64,000 bases of DNA from Meghimatium bilineatum (GCA_034231615.1 CM067309.1:25567661-25631660); one strand, 5' to 3'. Shown: positions 21,641 through 34,520, counted from the stretch's first letter. The notes: generated from the letters alone by a model not told the origin. Numbers and translations are program-made.

Positions 21641-22620
21641 GACCTTCTCATATCTGTACCCAATAATAGGGATCCCAACATCAATATCGAATATCAGTCA
21701 CTGTTCCCGAATGTACCCCGACTGCACTTTCACAATCATGCTCATCGAGTCACTGAGTATACAGGCATGTGTCGCAGTCTGTGAGCACACCAATTTCAAA
21801 GCTTTGGTTACTGCCAAAATATCCATTGTCCTGATGCTTGTCATCTGAGCGAATGCACCACATTTCTCTCTGATGTTCTTCCCACACCTCTGAGCCGTGA
21901 AGATCCAGGCACTCTTGACGTGTCTCTCAACCGACCCATCTGTATATATAATCTATCACCATCCCTGAAATTCTCACCGATCAGAGCGAGCATCTCTGAC
22001 TCCACCACTGTCGGACACAATTTCGTCTATTTTCTATTGAGTATTATTATTACTTTGACGGCTGTCGGACAATCTAAGGGCACCCGCTTCCATTCCGCAC
22101 CAGGTAGCACATCCTCATATCTGCACACACTCTGTATAATATTCTCTGCGCGCCCCATCCACGACTTTCCTCTCTTAAGTCGACTGCCTTTCACTGAGAA
22201 TTTCAGTGTGTAGAGGGTGCTCTTTATCAGCAGAAATTTGTAAGTAGTCGCGCGCCCTGCACATTTGTATTCTTTGCTCTGCAACTGGGCAATCAAGTAA
22301 GTATAGCATAGCCCGTGTCGACGTATCTCTTGTACACCCCAACATGATTCGCATTGCCTCATTCTGGATTCTATCCAATCTTTTACAGCAACAGGAATTT
22401 GCAGAGGGAGCTTGATCGTATATGGGAGCTTACAGTAATTCTGGAGCTTTTGTTAATCCATCAAAAGCATCGATAACATGGTTTTTTTCCTGAATAATCA
22501 TATAGTAAACACGTTCACGTCATCGGTTACCCTGAGAGGGAATGTCCTCGAGAAAACTAGCACAAAGATCCGCGTGGATGGTGGCACAACTTGTTAACAT
22601 TTGCCGTTAACCATTGGGGT
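21640..22620 (-). pseudogene. RNase H-type LINE fragment (same family as 58440-60560)
   Basis: Minus-strand pieces in several frames match the better copy near 59 kb. They are FVNPSKASITWFF (about 22450), RIQNEAMRIMLGCTRDTSTR (about 22320-22375), MCRARDYLQI, a segment ending AEWKRVPLDCPTAVKV (about 22060), and LSDSMSMIVKVQSG (about 21720), which is the start of the RNase H domain. It is truncated at both ends. Confidence 0.75.
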
Positions 22621-22709
22621 TGGAGCTATAGTTTATGTTCCAATACCAGATGTGTCTCCTCTGTCATCAACATATCGATGAGTACAGTATGTACTGAGCT
22701 ATCTATACT

Positions 22710-22960
22710 CCTGTTTTTTTCAAAATATCTATGATATTATCTATCCATTTCTTTCTTGATCTTCTTCTGTACCCTGATGCCGTTTTAATATACTCATTTT
22801 TAAGGAGTTGGAACTATTACATTCTCATAAGATGTTTAAACCAATATATTTTCTGTATCTCAATAAATTCATTACAGGATATAATATCTATTCTATATAT
22901 GGTGTCGCTATTTTGTAACCTGTCTAATTTGTCTTTCTGGGGCATTTCATTTCACATATT
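22710..22960 (-). pseudogene. LINE C-terminal fragment
   Basis: The minus strand reads WFKHLMRM, a gap, then GYRRRSRKKWIDNIIDILK, which fits the WFGHLMRM...RGRPRKRWIDNI motif of LINE C-termini. Confidence 0.65.
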
Positions 22961-22969
22961 GTTAATTTT

Positions 22970-23360
22970 AGGAGGATGGTGTCATATTTGTATGTTTACC
23001 TATACGTCAAGTATGTGATCATGTCAAATTTTTAGAATGATGGTTCATATTAGCATGTCTGTCTAGACGTCAAGTATGTGATCATGCTATATATTAAGAG
23101 GATGGTATCGTATGTGTATGTCTGCCTAGACATCAAGTATGTGATCATGCTATATTTTAGGAGGATTGTGTCTTATTTGTATGTCTGTCTAGACGTCAAG
23201 TATATGATCATACTATATGTTTAGAATGATGGTGTCATATTTGTATGTCTGCCTAGACGTCAAGTATATGATCATGCTATATGTTTAGAATGATGGTGTC
23301 ATATTTGTATGTCTGCCTAGACGTCAAGTATGTGACCATGCTATATTTTAGGAGGATGGT
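22970..23360. repeat. Minisatellite, about 62 bp x 6
   Basis: Units carry 'ggatggtgtcatatttgtat', 'gtctgcctagacgtcaagta' and 'tgtgatcatgctatat'. Confidence 0.9.
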
Positions 23361-24318
23361 GGATATGTTTCTTCTGTGATCCATGTCTATTTTTAATATC
23401 GCTGTTCAAGTACCAAACAGTGACGCTTAGATTTCCCAGGAAACATTCATTTGGACTTCTTTTTTCATTCTCTTAAAACATGTCTGTATCATTTGGGAAG
23501 ATGGGACAACTTAAATACCAAGACCTACACACCGGACAATGTCTCAGACTGAACACATGGCAGTACACATGACCCAACCTGCAGTTATCCCAGCTAAATA
23601 TAAGGGTCGACACGATCAGAACTATTTAGCAACATTGATATGTCCAACGGACTAAACCTGGACATAAACACGTCGTTGCTGGGTAACATTGATAAACTCA
23701 CAAGGTCAATGTTAGTAACCAGCTCAAACAGAAACGGGATGTTGAACTAGAAAATATTAGGCCAGAAGAGTTAAAACTTTGGATTACTTTCAGACTAATT
23801 ATTACTTGTATCTTTAAATTGAATTATTTCTGCATACCTAAAAAAAGAAGCTCTAAAATGAGGAAGCTGTGTGCCTTGACAAAGTACAAACGAAGAGAAG
23901 ACAACACGTTTAGTACACATACTAGCTTCGTATCGCTCGTGATAGTAGTTGGTGTTTGTTACGATATAGTGGTACCGAATATTATTATATACGAATATAA
24001 CACCTTCCTTTTAGGTAAACGTATCTACGGGCCTACTGTTACTGGAAGTAAATCTCAATTTACTGGCACAGGAAACTAGAGTGATAAACGTGTACTCTAT
24101 TTGGGGTTCTAACATGATAACTCAAAGATTGATTGATTGTGTAACAGTGTTCATATTATTGGACTAGAACATGTAATGGTTGGCATCGCTACGGTTTCCA
24201 TGTTCCACTGTGCTAATGTTAAATTAACATCGTTGATACTGAGTGAGAACACTGACCGCATATGTATGTTCGTCCATCACAAATGATGATAACCATATTT
24301 TACATCAAATTTTGAAAA
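23361..24318. other. No recognisable feature
   Basis: Mixed-composition sequence. An 86-codon plus-strand ORF at 23819 has no motif that I recognise and looks like chance. Confidence 0.35.
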
Positions 24319-24319
24319 T

Positions 24320-24560
24320 TCAGTTAGAATTATGACCATGCATAATAGTTCGTAGATGGGTAATGAGCCCTATTCGAGCTGTAAATGTTCTTGGACAGTT
24401 CGGACATGGAATGACCAGTGTAGGCGGATGTTGGTATATCCGTAACTTTCTAGATACTCTCAGCTGTTGGGCTGCAGCATTTCTCCTCTTTTCACAAGAA
24501 GATGCGCTCTTTGACTGTATACTTTTAGATGGATGGCGAAATGACAAGCAGAGAATGTAT
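24320..24560 (-). pseudogene. LINE C-terminal zinc-finger fragment
   Basis: The minus-strand frame ends CPNCPRTFTARIGLITHLRT and then MHGHNSN. The motif C-x2-C-x12-H-x4-H with 'ARIGL.(S/T)HLR' is the C-terminal finger found in many LINE-encoded proteins. Upstream residues (SFRHPSKSIQSKSASSCEKR) fit the Arg/Lys-rich segment before it. Confidence 0.75.
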
Positions 24561-25082
24561 GGGTATATCCCTTATACAGTGATACTGGTTTATGATTTTT
24601 TTTAAAAACAACTAAAAAAGGAATCAAAAATCGTAGATATTTGATTTAAGTGTTCTTGGGGTTCTCCATAGTACCGTGACCGTCTCAATGAAGTGGCACG
24701 AAAGTATGACATAGTACGTATTTTTGTAGCTTCAAATGATCATTCCCAGAGGTCTTGAAAAGATGCTCTTGTAAACAGAACGTCACGATTCGAGATGGAA
24801 CCTGTGACCCATTGAGTTAAGAACAAACGGCTTGATTCTTGATTAGAAAATGGCCTCACAGCACGTGGGGCATTCCCATAAGTGCTCCGCCCTTTGTTCC
24901 AGCAGACATCCGACTCAATGGTGTTTCGAGTCTAATGTCGCCGAAACAGACGTCGACATCAGGGCACAACTCTTGCCCTTTCGACATGTTTCTTTGTTGT
25001 TCCACCCACCCACGCCGTTCCCGTAACTAGTTCAAGCACAACGTTGGCCTGTCGGAACAACATGGTAACTATTATCGAAGGT
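24561..25082. other. No recognisable feature
   Basis: Contains a 63-codon ORF (24839) with no recognisable motif. No repeat is seen. Confidence 0.35.
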
Positions 25083-25084
25083 TA

Positions 25085-25228
25085 AGACTAAGGGCTTAAA
25101 CACTATAACAAACGGCTTAAACACTATAACAAACGGCTTAAACACTATAACAAACGGCTTAAACGCTATAACAAACGGCGTAAACACTATAACAAACGGC
25201 TTAAACACTATAACAAACGGCATAAACA
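25085..25228. repeat. 21-bp minisatellite x 7
   Basis: Unit 'gcttaaacactataacaaac' plus one g. Because 21 is a multiple of three, the minus strand reads as a heptapeptide repeat (FKPFVIV). There is no sign that it is a gene. Confidence 0.9.
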
Positions 25229-25413
25229 CAATGTCCCATAAACTGCCACTCGTGACAAAACGAACACATTTTCCGCGCGAAATGCAGGATTTATCACATA
25301 TCTGCGAAGACACAATAACGAGTTATCAAAATTCAGGGTAACTTCCAAGAATTGTCCCAGTCCTCAGATAAACAGCGTCAATTGCTGATAGCTAAACTGA
25401 GCCCTCGATAATA

Positions 25414-25623
25414 GAAGACCCCTGTATAGAATTAATTAGGACTTAATTAGTTACTTTTTGGATTACTGTCGTGTTTTTGTTGGTCACTATTTATATACTT
25501 GGAGTCGCATACCAAAAATAGCATAGACGATTCCAAGTATATAAATAGTGACCAACGAACCACACGACAGTAATAAAAAACGAATGAAATAATTAAACTA
25601 GTACAGAGGTCTTATACGTTCTG
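25414..25623. mobile_element. Palindromic MITE, family Z, copy 1
   Basis: Near-palindrome with ends AAGACCCCTGTA and TACAGAGGTCTT. Inner stems carry 'ttggtcactatttatatac' and its complement around a loop near 25520. Shorter relatives with the same core are at 52930, 53965 and 55151. Confidence 0.75.
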
Positions 25624-26450
25624 CCGAAGGTCACGGCTAAAAGGTCTAAGTAAAAATAGGTGTCAAGCATAAATCAACAAAGAGGTTGTTAAGATATCTC
25701 ACATCTGGAACGTCTCTGGGTCGATTTGTGTACCCAGTGTTTATGTGCAGCAGACGCGAGACATTGTATCGTCATGGTTGGAGAATAATATAGTTAATTT
25801 CAAATTACTTGCCGTCAAACTGCACTTTTATCTCGAAATCCCATCCTCGTTTTACACTTTTATATTATAATAATATAACCCCATAACCAGTCAGGGTTGT
25901 AGGGATGCCACACTAAACACAGCAGCACAGAAAGCTCTCCAAACAACTCTATCTTTAGCCATTCAGAGAAGTGTAGAAAAATCAAGCCTAAACCATTCCA
26001 TGATTTCCATCAAGTATTCCATCAAGTATTTTCAACCTCTTCTATTCCCCTTAGCCCCTCGACTGTTACTTACATAATAATTTTAGAAAGTGAGTTATGT
26101 CACGTTAAATGTCCAAATCAAACAAGTGTACGCCGTTTTACCACTGTCAAAAGTGATTCTTGATAATGTACAAGTTTGTTTATTTGCTGCCTGACGAATA
26201 TACTTATTTTGTGTTATATATAACAAATTCTTAACAAACGTCTGTAACACTTGTCTTCTAACTTTTGTCTAACAGAATTAATACTATTGAAAGAATGTTT
26301 TCTCACGTAGAATTAATATGTCTACTATTGAAAACACGTTAGAGACACTTTTTTCCTCAACACAGTGAAGATTATAGAGCAACCCAAAATGCATATATAG
26401 ACACATAGACCTACGTTACCTCCTGAAAAAATGGCTAATATGTGGGTAGG
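25624..26450. other. No recognisable feature
   Basis: AT-rich sequence with a short duplication 'ccatcaagtatt' near 26010. No coding or element signal is supported. Confidence 0.35.
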
Positions 26451-26454
26451 GGAA

Positions 26455-26592
26455 ATGTAGACTAGACAACCTGTCTAGAGTTGAGACATGGGAAGACACA
26501 AAGAAGACTAAAACAACCTGGTTAGAATTGATACATAGGAAGACACAAAGAAGATTAGACAATCAGGTTAGGATTGAGACACAAATATACAA
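26455..26592. repeat. Tandem repeat of about 57 bp, 2.5 copies
   Basis: Units carry 'gaagacacaaagaagact', 'aacctggttagaattga' and 'tacataggaagacac'. Confidence 0.75.
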
Positions 26593-27059
26593 CTGTAATA
26601 AAAGATACTCATACCTGAAATAGTGAACCGGGTTCCAGATGTGCTTTGATTCGATTGGACCTGTGTCCAGGCAAGGACAAAAACGGTCAACTCAAGTCCT
26701 AGGATTTATATTTGGTACAGAACCAACTCTAGCCTTAAGACGGTGATTACAAACAGAAAAGTTCTGGCACAGGTAACTAAAAACGTCCTCTAGTCTTGCA
26801 AGGGCAAGTCGTGTGTGCCTTTATATGTTAAAGATCACCTGTAGTACATAAAACAACAGAAGATAAGTCAGTCCTATCCTAGGTATAGAACTGCTTGTAC
26901 GCCGGCTAATTATTGACTGTCTTATCTCTAGAGAACTTTAGACGGCAGTCGGGCGTAACAAGCCAGGAATGTACTTAAACTTGTAGTGTGACCTAACACA
27001 CTGACGATGATACCGCTATTTCTAAATCACAATTTAAACAAACGGTTCTCAGCCTGAAT
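26593..27059. other. No recognisable feature
   Basis: Unique-looking sequence without a recognisable gene, repeat or element end. Confidence 0.35.
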
Positions 27060-27629
27060 TGATGTGACACTTGTGTGTCATTACCTGGACTGAGATGTAT
27101 CAGTATATGGGTTGATGTGTATTCATCACCTGAACTCATGTATGTCATCACCTGAACTGAAGTGTGTTATTGCTTGTACTGAAGTGTGTTATTGCCTGGA
27201 CTGAGGTGTCATTACCTGGACTATCGTATACTATTACCTGGACTGAGATGTGTTATTACCTAGTGCGAGGTGTGGCATCAGCTGGTCTCACTTTTCTGCG
27301 TCATTATCGGAGAGTTGCTGGATTTCCTGAACTTCGACCTACCTTATTTTTATTTACTAGTCTGGACTCACATTAGTGAGTAAAAGGAGCGCACCTCACC
27401 AGAATAGGTACAAATTAAATGATCATCACCTGGTCTGAAGTATGCCAACATTTGATCTGAGATGTATTATCACCGGGTCTAAAGTATGTATTCTCATAAT
27501 TTATAAGGTATATTCTCATCATTTCTGAAGTATAGTATCACCTGAACTGTGGTGTATCATTACTTGGGAGTCTGTGTGTTATCACCTAATGTTAGGTATG
27601 TTACCTCCTATGACATCACCTGAATCAAC
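27060..27629. repeat. Degenerate tandem repeat 'tattacctggactgaggtgt'
   Basis: Imperfect units of about 20-25 bp containing 'cacctgaactgaagtgtg' or 'ttacctggactgaggtgt'. They are interrupted by non-repeat DNA at 27290-27420 and ended by retroposon X copy 2. Confidence 0.7.
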
Positions 27630-28965
27630 GGGGTGCAAAGGGAACGCATTGCTCTAGGCGGACCCAGGGTTAGCAGATAACCAAGATCCCAAATGTACCT
27701 CCACGCGGTGCACCCTGGAAACAGAAATACAGCAGCTCGAGCTGATTCTGGCCAAATCATTTGGGGATCGTGTCCGAAAATGTGGAGGTAGCAGATGGAA
27801 AGAGATTTGCCTGCACACGGACAGACATATCTCCGACACCACCAGCATCACCACATATAGCGACACTGTCGACATACAGTGAAGCTAGTCAGTCCAGTCC
27901 GAACATTGGAGGGGCGGCCAATGTAAAATGCACGTAAAGGTAGATACATGGCGAGAGACATAGATTTCATACCGAGTACAATGAAACAATGAAAGGGCAG
28001 AACAGCGCTAGAGGGCAGCGCGAACTGCAAATAGAAAGTGAAAAGTCCCTAGGAAAGGGGGAGCTACAAGCTCCATCAGCTCGAGACGGGCTTCTAGTTA
28101 CCGGAGTTCCTTACAGGCAGAAACCCAGACCCATCCACTGGCGTTTGGTAAAGCAAGAAGACCTAACCCAACTCTAATGTCGAGCCTTCCTAAACCGGAA
28201 ATATGCTCGCGAAGAGAAAGGGTTCTGTACCCAATGGGCTTAGGCAAGAAAGGGACAACGATGGTAGTCCTGGCCCAACTCTACTGTCAATGTTTCCTAT
28301 ACCGGAAGTACACTTGCAGAGAGAAAGGGTTCCGTACTCGATTCGCTCAGGCACAAAAGGGACAACGATTTAGCCCTGGCCCAACTCTACTGTCAAGTTT
28401 TCCTACACCGGAAATACACTTGAAGAGAGAAAGGGTTCAGTACCTGATGGGCTCAGGCGCTATTGGGACAAGGACGCTCAGCTCGAGAACGCCTTGCTCT
28501 CAAACGCGTGGTGTGAGACTCGAACTTGGACAAGGGGTACACGATGTCGGTGAATAACACCTCGGCTAAGAGGGCGAAAGAGCCAGGGTCCAACTCCTCT
28601 GTTGAGTTCTTCCCCTTAAGGAACCAGGCTCACGGATGAGAAACGGTTCAGTACCCAATGGGCACAGGCACAGCACGTCCAATTACACGAGGCAAGTAAA
28701 TAGACAGTGGAACACCTCGTTTGAGTCAGACTAAGAGCAAGAAAATCGTCTGGGCGAAGAGTCTCCACTACGCGTGCCTGGAGACAGATATAGAGGCTGT
28801 CACAGGCTAAGGGTAGCCCACCCGAATTGTCAAGGCATGCCGAAATCGGATGTGCTAGGCCTACAAGGCGCATAACGGTGGCACAACGTAATCACGCTCC
28901 CGGCGGAAATCGCACGGATATCCGTGATGGTTACAATGGAGCGAACGAAAAACAAACAAACAAAC
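27630..28965 (+). mobile_element. Retroposon X, copy 2 (1.34 kb)
   Basis: Begins GGGGTGCAAAGG and ends aacaaacaaacaaac. It is flanked by ctgaatcaac (27620-27629 and 28966-28975), a clear 10-bp target duplication. It has three internal modules of about 105 bp (28190-28460) against about two in copy 1. Open frames in it are not shared with the other copies. It is the longest copy here. Confidence 0.9.
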
Positions 28966-28989
28966 CTGAATCAACATTTGGTATAGTTA

Positions 28990-29245
28990 AAAGTCTCACG
29001 TTTTGTATGTTTTCGAGCAGATGTATCGTACAGGTGAATGTTACAGAGCAGTTGTACGGCCACGTGTGTGTTACCGAGCAGGTGTATCGACCATGTGTAT
29101 GTTACCGAGCAGATGTATCGACCACGTTTATGTTAACGAACAGGTGTATCGACCACCTGTATGCAACCGATCAAACGTATTGATCACGTGTATGTTACTG
29201 AGCAGGTGTATCGTCCAAGTGTAAGTTAACGAGTAGGTATATCGT
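28990..29245. repeat. Minisatellite of about 31 bp x 8
   Basis: Units such as 'gtatgttaccgagcaggtgt' followed by 'atcgaccac'. Individual units diverge by several bases. Confidence 0.85.
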
Positions 29246-29259
29246 CCTAACCATTTACG

Positions 29260-29620
29260 TCTTGTAATAACCATATGTACCACCATCTGCCCCTTATTAT
29301 AACCAATTGCCGCTGTTATAACCAATTGTCTCCTATCATAACAACGTGTTAACTGACTGCTATAATCAATTGCCCCTGTTATAACTATTTGCTAACTGCT
29401 ATAACCAATTGCTCTCTGTTATGATGACGTTCTTCCGTCTTAATCGATGAAGACCAAAAAATTAACCATAATAATAATAATAACAATTAGAAAAAAAAAT
29501 GATAAGTTAATAGTGCGTTTTTAAATGACTAACAAGTCCAATACGAGCACAGCCCCCTGTTATAACCATATGCTAACTGCTATAACCAATTGATCCCTGT
29601 TATATCCGTTATCTTGTGAC
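29260..29620. repeat. Degenerate repeat 'tataaccaattgc(c/t)cctgt'
   Basis: Repeated 'ataaccaattg' and 'aactgctataacc' motifs on both sides of an AT-rich insert (29440-29545). Periodicity is loose, about 20-25 bp. Confidence 0.65.
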
Positions 29621-29714
29621 TGTTTAGTTCCTGATCGTATCTGCGGTGGTTACTTCCAATATTTTATATAAAACTCCATTTTGTATTTGAGGTCAAATCT
29701 CCCCCGGCGAAGTT

Positions 29715-29897
29715 GAATACGTCACAGTACATATTGTACTCATCATTATTTTGAACACAATACATACTGTACTCATCACTGTGTTGAATACGTCACAGTG
29801 CATACTGTATTCATCGCTATGTTGAATATCACAGTACATACTGTACTCATCGGTATGTTGAATACCTCACAGTACATACTTTACTCATCGCTATGTT
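29715..29897. repeat. Minisatellite of 36-38 bp x 5
   Basis: Units carry 'ttgaatacgtcacagtacat' and 'actgtactcatcgctatg'. Confidence 0.85.
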
Positions 29898-30764
29898 GTG
29901 GCAAACCAAACGGCTCGCTAGAAATAGAAAAGCAGCATTGGAAACATCCCGATATAAAATAGCCAGGAGAGCCAGAAAACTGTAATCCAAAGCACACATT
30001 CTACTACTGACACACGTAACAAGACTATACACATGATCTCACTCTTGGCTGGTTACGAAGTAATAACCAGCGTAACACAGAAATCAACAAAATACGCGCA
30101 CAGTCAGCCTGTTTTACGAACATGCGCACAAGGTTATAAATGTCACAGTTTTGACTGAAAACCTATGAAACAAACAAAAACAAAACAATTCGCTTTGTTT
30201 CCATTAATATTACTCTCCATATTGTTTTCCATATTCTGAAATATATAAAAATCGCTACACAAATGAAAATTGATCGGCTTAGCGCGGGCACGATGTGTCT
30301 AAATTGCGATTACATCGACTTACAGCAATAAAGAGTTAATATTGTTATTAAAATGATGCTTTTGTCGATCACTTTTATCATCGATAAACCAGTCATAGAC
30401 GTCACCATAATGGAAAGAAATCAGCATAAAATCATCAATTGTTGACAAAAAGAAGGTAGCAGCCAAAGCATGGCACCTAAACAGTTTCAATTATATTGGC
30501 TACAAGATCGATATTCTTGCAATAAATCATTAGCGAGAATCGATCTCTAAAAGGTATTTTACATCAACTAGGCAGTTAAAGCGACGAGTCTTCGTGTGTG
30601 TTTATGTACGCGAATGTGTCATTCGATTAGAGTCTGCATGGTGTTTGTGTAGAAGGAACGTTTGGCTCTTTCTAAAAAAACTGCGCGTGTGTTTGTGTAG
30701 GAGAGGAGAGGCTGGCCCACATATCGGCACATTAACTTTATGCAATTGTCTATTCTGATCTTCC
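29898..30764. other. No recognisable feature
   Basis: AT-rich, with short ORFs of no recognisable family and no element ends that I can support. Confidence 0.35.
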
Positions 30765-31039
30765 ACAATGTTAAATGTACAAACTTCTACAACATTTTAC
30801 AATACTATATGTTCAACCTTCTAAACGACTACATTCTACATTACTATACCTACAACCTTCAAAAAAGACTACAATATTCTACCAGGCAAAAGTTTTCTGC
30901 AGGGATTCAACATTCTACATGAATGTAACATTGCACAGGACAATGACATTTTACGAGTCTACAACATTCTACAGGACCATGATTATAACAATCTGCAAGA
31001 CTGCAATCGATAGGACATCTTTCTACAAGACATCATTTG
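30765..31039. repeat. 'acattctacaag' array, left part
   Basis: Loose tandem array of roughly 10-20 bp units with 'caacattctacaagac'-type motifs. It continues at 32475 on the other side of a TTAA-flanked insertion. Confidence 0.8.
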
Positions 31040-31043
31040 TTAA

Positions 31044-31340
31044 GGGGGGGGGGGGGGTTATAGCAGGGAAATGGTAGCGTTAATAAAAAAATGCATTAAA
31101 AATTCAATTTTAAAGTTATAGTTCTCACATTTGCACACAGAATGCACAAAATGTTTCATGTATATGAAAACACAAAGAATTTCTTGGATTCATGCCTACT
31201 TATGTTGAAAGAGCAATTTTAAAAATGGTATATAACAATATGCATGTAGGAATATATAGATGTCACTTCTAACAAAATTTAAAGAAAATATAGTGTCAAA
31301 TTCAACTAAATTCAACAAGTATATATATATATATATATAT

Positions 31341-31416
<76 letters not shown>

Positions 31417-32470
31417 AACATGCATGGCAGGAACTAACGCAAATAATATATCTTAAATACTTTTTTGTTCACTGCATGCTATCACACTTTTTAACTTAAA
31501 ATTTCTAAATTTGAAAGTACATAAAAAATTAAACTAATCAAGCTACGGCAATTCCTTTATTCTGTGACATGGGCAGCTATACATTAAACAAGCATAACAA
31601 ATTTCAGTCAGATTGGTTAATATTTGAACAAGTTAAGGTGTAATAAGTGCAGATATGAAGTGGTTTTTTTTTGTTTACAACATATCTTTTACAAAAAGAT
31701 TTGATGAAATCTGGTTGCATAGGATTTCAAGATCTATAATTGATTAATTCTGTAACCTTTAGATTCATTGTAGCTTCATTCTTCATTGCAGGTTGATTCT
31801 TTCAAATACGTAGACATATTTTCATCAGTAATTCCATATGTCTATCATTTTCATAGATGAAAGACTGTGAGTGGGCGTGGCATTTTGAATTGTAGCTTCC
31901 TTAGAAATTTCAAAATTCATATAACTTTTTTTTAGTAGTCCTAGTATCTAAATATTTGTCACATGTTTGAATTATTCCTAATTAAAATCGATTTTGTTAA
32001 ACGGTAAACCTGTTCTTGTGAAATTTGCGCTTCCTAGATCTAAATAAATATTTTTTATCATTGTTTACACTTTCAGAAATCACACGAACATTAGGAAAAT
32101 TATTTGTAAAAACGATTCAAAATCTACCTAGGTTAATAACCTGGGAGTTTGAATGGTGTTTACATTCTATTTTTAGCAACTACCGGTTTGGGCGCATACA
32201 TTATAAAGAACATGACGGGAGGTACCAAATGTTGTAAATGAGATAGCACAACTCTGTTTTTGTTTGAATTGATTTTTTTTTTCATAAATCAAAAAAGGGA
32301 ACATCTCAACATCTTTGAGACATAATTTCTCACTCACTAATTAATCAATTCTAAAAATATTAATGGATTTATGTAGAGAAATTATTTAAATTATACACCA
32401 TGTGTGATGTACTATTGAAGAAAAACATTTTTTTCCACTATTCCCAGCTATATCCCCCCCCCCCCCGCCC
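31044..32470. mobile_element. TTAA-flanked non-autonomous DNA transposon (1.4 kb)
   Basis: Interrupts the 'acattctacaag' array. TTAA lies at both borders (31040-31043 and 32471-32474). The ends are inverted: a G-run then ttatagcagggaaatgg on the left, and ccactattcccagctatat then a C-run on the right, so about 30-35 bp of imperfect terminal repeat start with G homopolymers. TTAA target duplication is typical of piggyBac-type elements, but those normally begin CC, so the superfamily is uncertain. The interior is AT-rich with no ORF of note and a (TA)n tract at 31319-31414. Confidence 0.75.
31319..31414. repeat. (TA)n microsatellite, about 95 bp
   Basis: Almost pure TA run inside the TTAA-flanked element. 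Confidence 0.95.
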
Positions 32471-32474
32471 TTAA

Positions 32475-33425
32475 GACAGCATTCGACAAGACAGTCTACA
32501 AGAGAACATTCTACACGAATACAACATTTTGTAAGACAAACTTCGACAAGAGAACATTCTACAAGACAAGACTCTACAAGACACCATTCTGCAACGCAAC
32601 ATTCTTCAAGAATACAACATTCTACAAAAACATTATAGAAGATAACATTCGGCAAAATAATATTCTACAAGACAACATTCTACAAGACTACTACGTTCTG
32701 CAAGATAGCAATCGTCAAGACAACATTCTTCAAGACAACATTTTGCAAGACAATATTCTACAAGACAATATCTTATAAGACAACATTTGACAAGACAACA
32801 TTCGCCAAGACAACACTCGACACTACACAATTCTGCAAAACAACATTCTATAACACTGCAACATTCGACAAGACAACATTCTACACGACAACATATTACA
32901 AGAGAACATTTGACAAGACAACAACATACAAGACACAATTCTACAAGACAAAATTCTACTAGACAAAATTCTACAAGACAATATTCTATAAAATACTATT
33001 CTGTAGGGCAACATACACGACAACATTCTACAAAACACTATCCTACAAGACAACAATATACAAGGCAAAATTCAACAAGACAACATTCTACTAAATACTA
33101 TTAAACAAGACAACATTTTACAAAACACTATTCTACAAAACAACATTGTACAAGACTACATTCTACACGACAATATTATACACGACAACATTCTACAAGA
33201 GAACACTGTACACGACAACATTCTACAAGACAACATTTCATAAGAGAACATTCTACAAGACAACACACTATACGACAACATTCTACAAGAGAACACTGTA
33301 CACGACAACATTCTACAAGACAACATTTCATAAGAGAACATTCTACAAGACAACACACTATACGACAACATTCTACAAGACAACACACTACACGACAACA
33401 TTCTACAAAACAACAATAGTACGAA
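32475..33425. repeat. 'acattctacaag' array, right part
   Basis: About 950 bp of loose units (acaacattctacaag and variants) with two larger near-identical blocks at about 33190-33275 and 33285-33365. Long reading frames on both strands (Thr/Phe/Tyr-rich or Cys/Leu-rich) follow from the repeat. Confidence 0.9.
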
Positions 33426-33429
33426 CTAA

Positions 33430-34340
33430 AGTTGCAATAATTCAGCAGCCTACAAGACTTCACACTTATCCACACAACACATGTGCCATGTCTGCTTCAC
33501 AAGACTAATAAACTTCTAGAACCTACTTAAAATACACACAGAAATGAAAGATCCTGTGTCACGCCATTGAATTCTATTGGATTCAAAAAGGTGTCTGTTT
33601 CGTGTTGTCTCTCGTACTTGAAGCTCTGTTCAATGATTATGTTTTGATTGCAAGCAACGGCATACGCATTCAATGACTCATTCACATTTGATTACCCGGT
33701 AGTATTGAGACATGAGGCTAGGTTCTTTGAGAAAAAAAGTAACAGGACACTAGTATGCTTGGAGTGTCATTAAATATATGCTAATAACAAAGTTAGTTGA
33801 GATTTTCAAAGTTGCAATTTTAGGGCGTGAAAAGAACACGTATATATATAAATAAATATATAATAGGCACGTGAATATGAATGGGGAGGATGCTAGATAT
33901 GTGTCGACTGCACAGTCATGAAATATGATTGAATACTGCGTCACTGACTTCAGACAGCAACATACTGAATGATCGGGTCGATATAAAGTGATAAGCCCAA
34001 GCAGTTGGTGGACACACTATGACTTAACAAATTGTGATCGCAACACGCACTATACAATCAGGAAACGATACGAACGTGTTCTGTCAACATTAAGGCGCAG
34101 TTATTCCCTGAATGGAAACTACTGGAGCACTAGATGACACGCTACAGGTCACGCCCCACTCACAATCAATGTCTTTTTACAGAGCTATCATAGCTTTATT
34201 TGGTAAATCACCACCACCCCCCCCCTTTCATAAAAACGCATCTACGACCCTGAGTAGATACCATTTCATTGCCAGATGCCTGCAAACAAGAATCGCAAAT
34301 CGATTTGCTGAAGAGGATGCTGCTAATCGCCAACCAGATG
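33430..34340. other. No recognisable feature
   Basis: Unique-looking AT-rich DNA. A short C-run lies at 34217-34226. No coding motif before the LINE fragment at 34350. Confidence 0.35.
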
Positions 34341-34349
34341 TACTAGAGA

Positions 34350-34520
34350 CGTACTATCAGAAGACAAGAATCAAATCAAAACCAACACAAGATAATTACC
34401 AAATTACGAGTATTAACACAGATACTTTGTTGTCATATGCCTCAAATCAGAGCACAGCCGACTCCGTAGTCATATTGACACAGAGCTCAAGATTGACAAC
34501 ACAATTTTACAGTCTATTAT
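34350..34520 (+). pseudogene. Decayed LINE 3' fragment (relative of 45250-45654)
   Basis: At DNA level 34360-34512 aligns with 45255-45393. Shared blocks include 'cacaagatgactatcacatt' against 'cacaagataattaccaaatt', and 'ccgactccgcagtcacat' against 'ccgactccgtagtcatat'. The corresponding protein motif (LRTRHNRLRSHMYTKFKI) is unreadable here because of frameshifts. The 142-codon frame at 34112 is accidental. Confidence 0.65.

Noticed and set aside
32386..33508. Cys-rich and Thr/Phe/Tyr-rich ORFs that look like repeat proteins
   Set aside because: They come from the 'acattctacaag' array, which is open on both strands in several frames with no signal peptide or domain.
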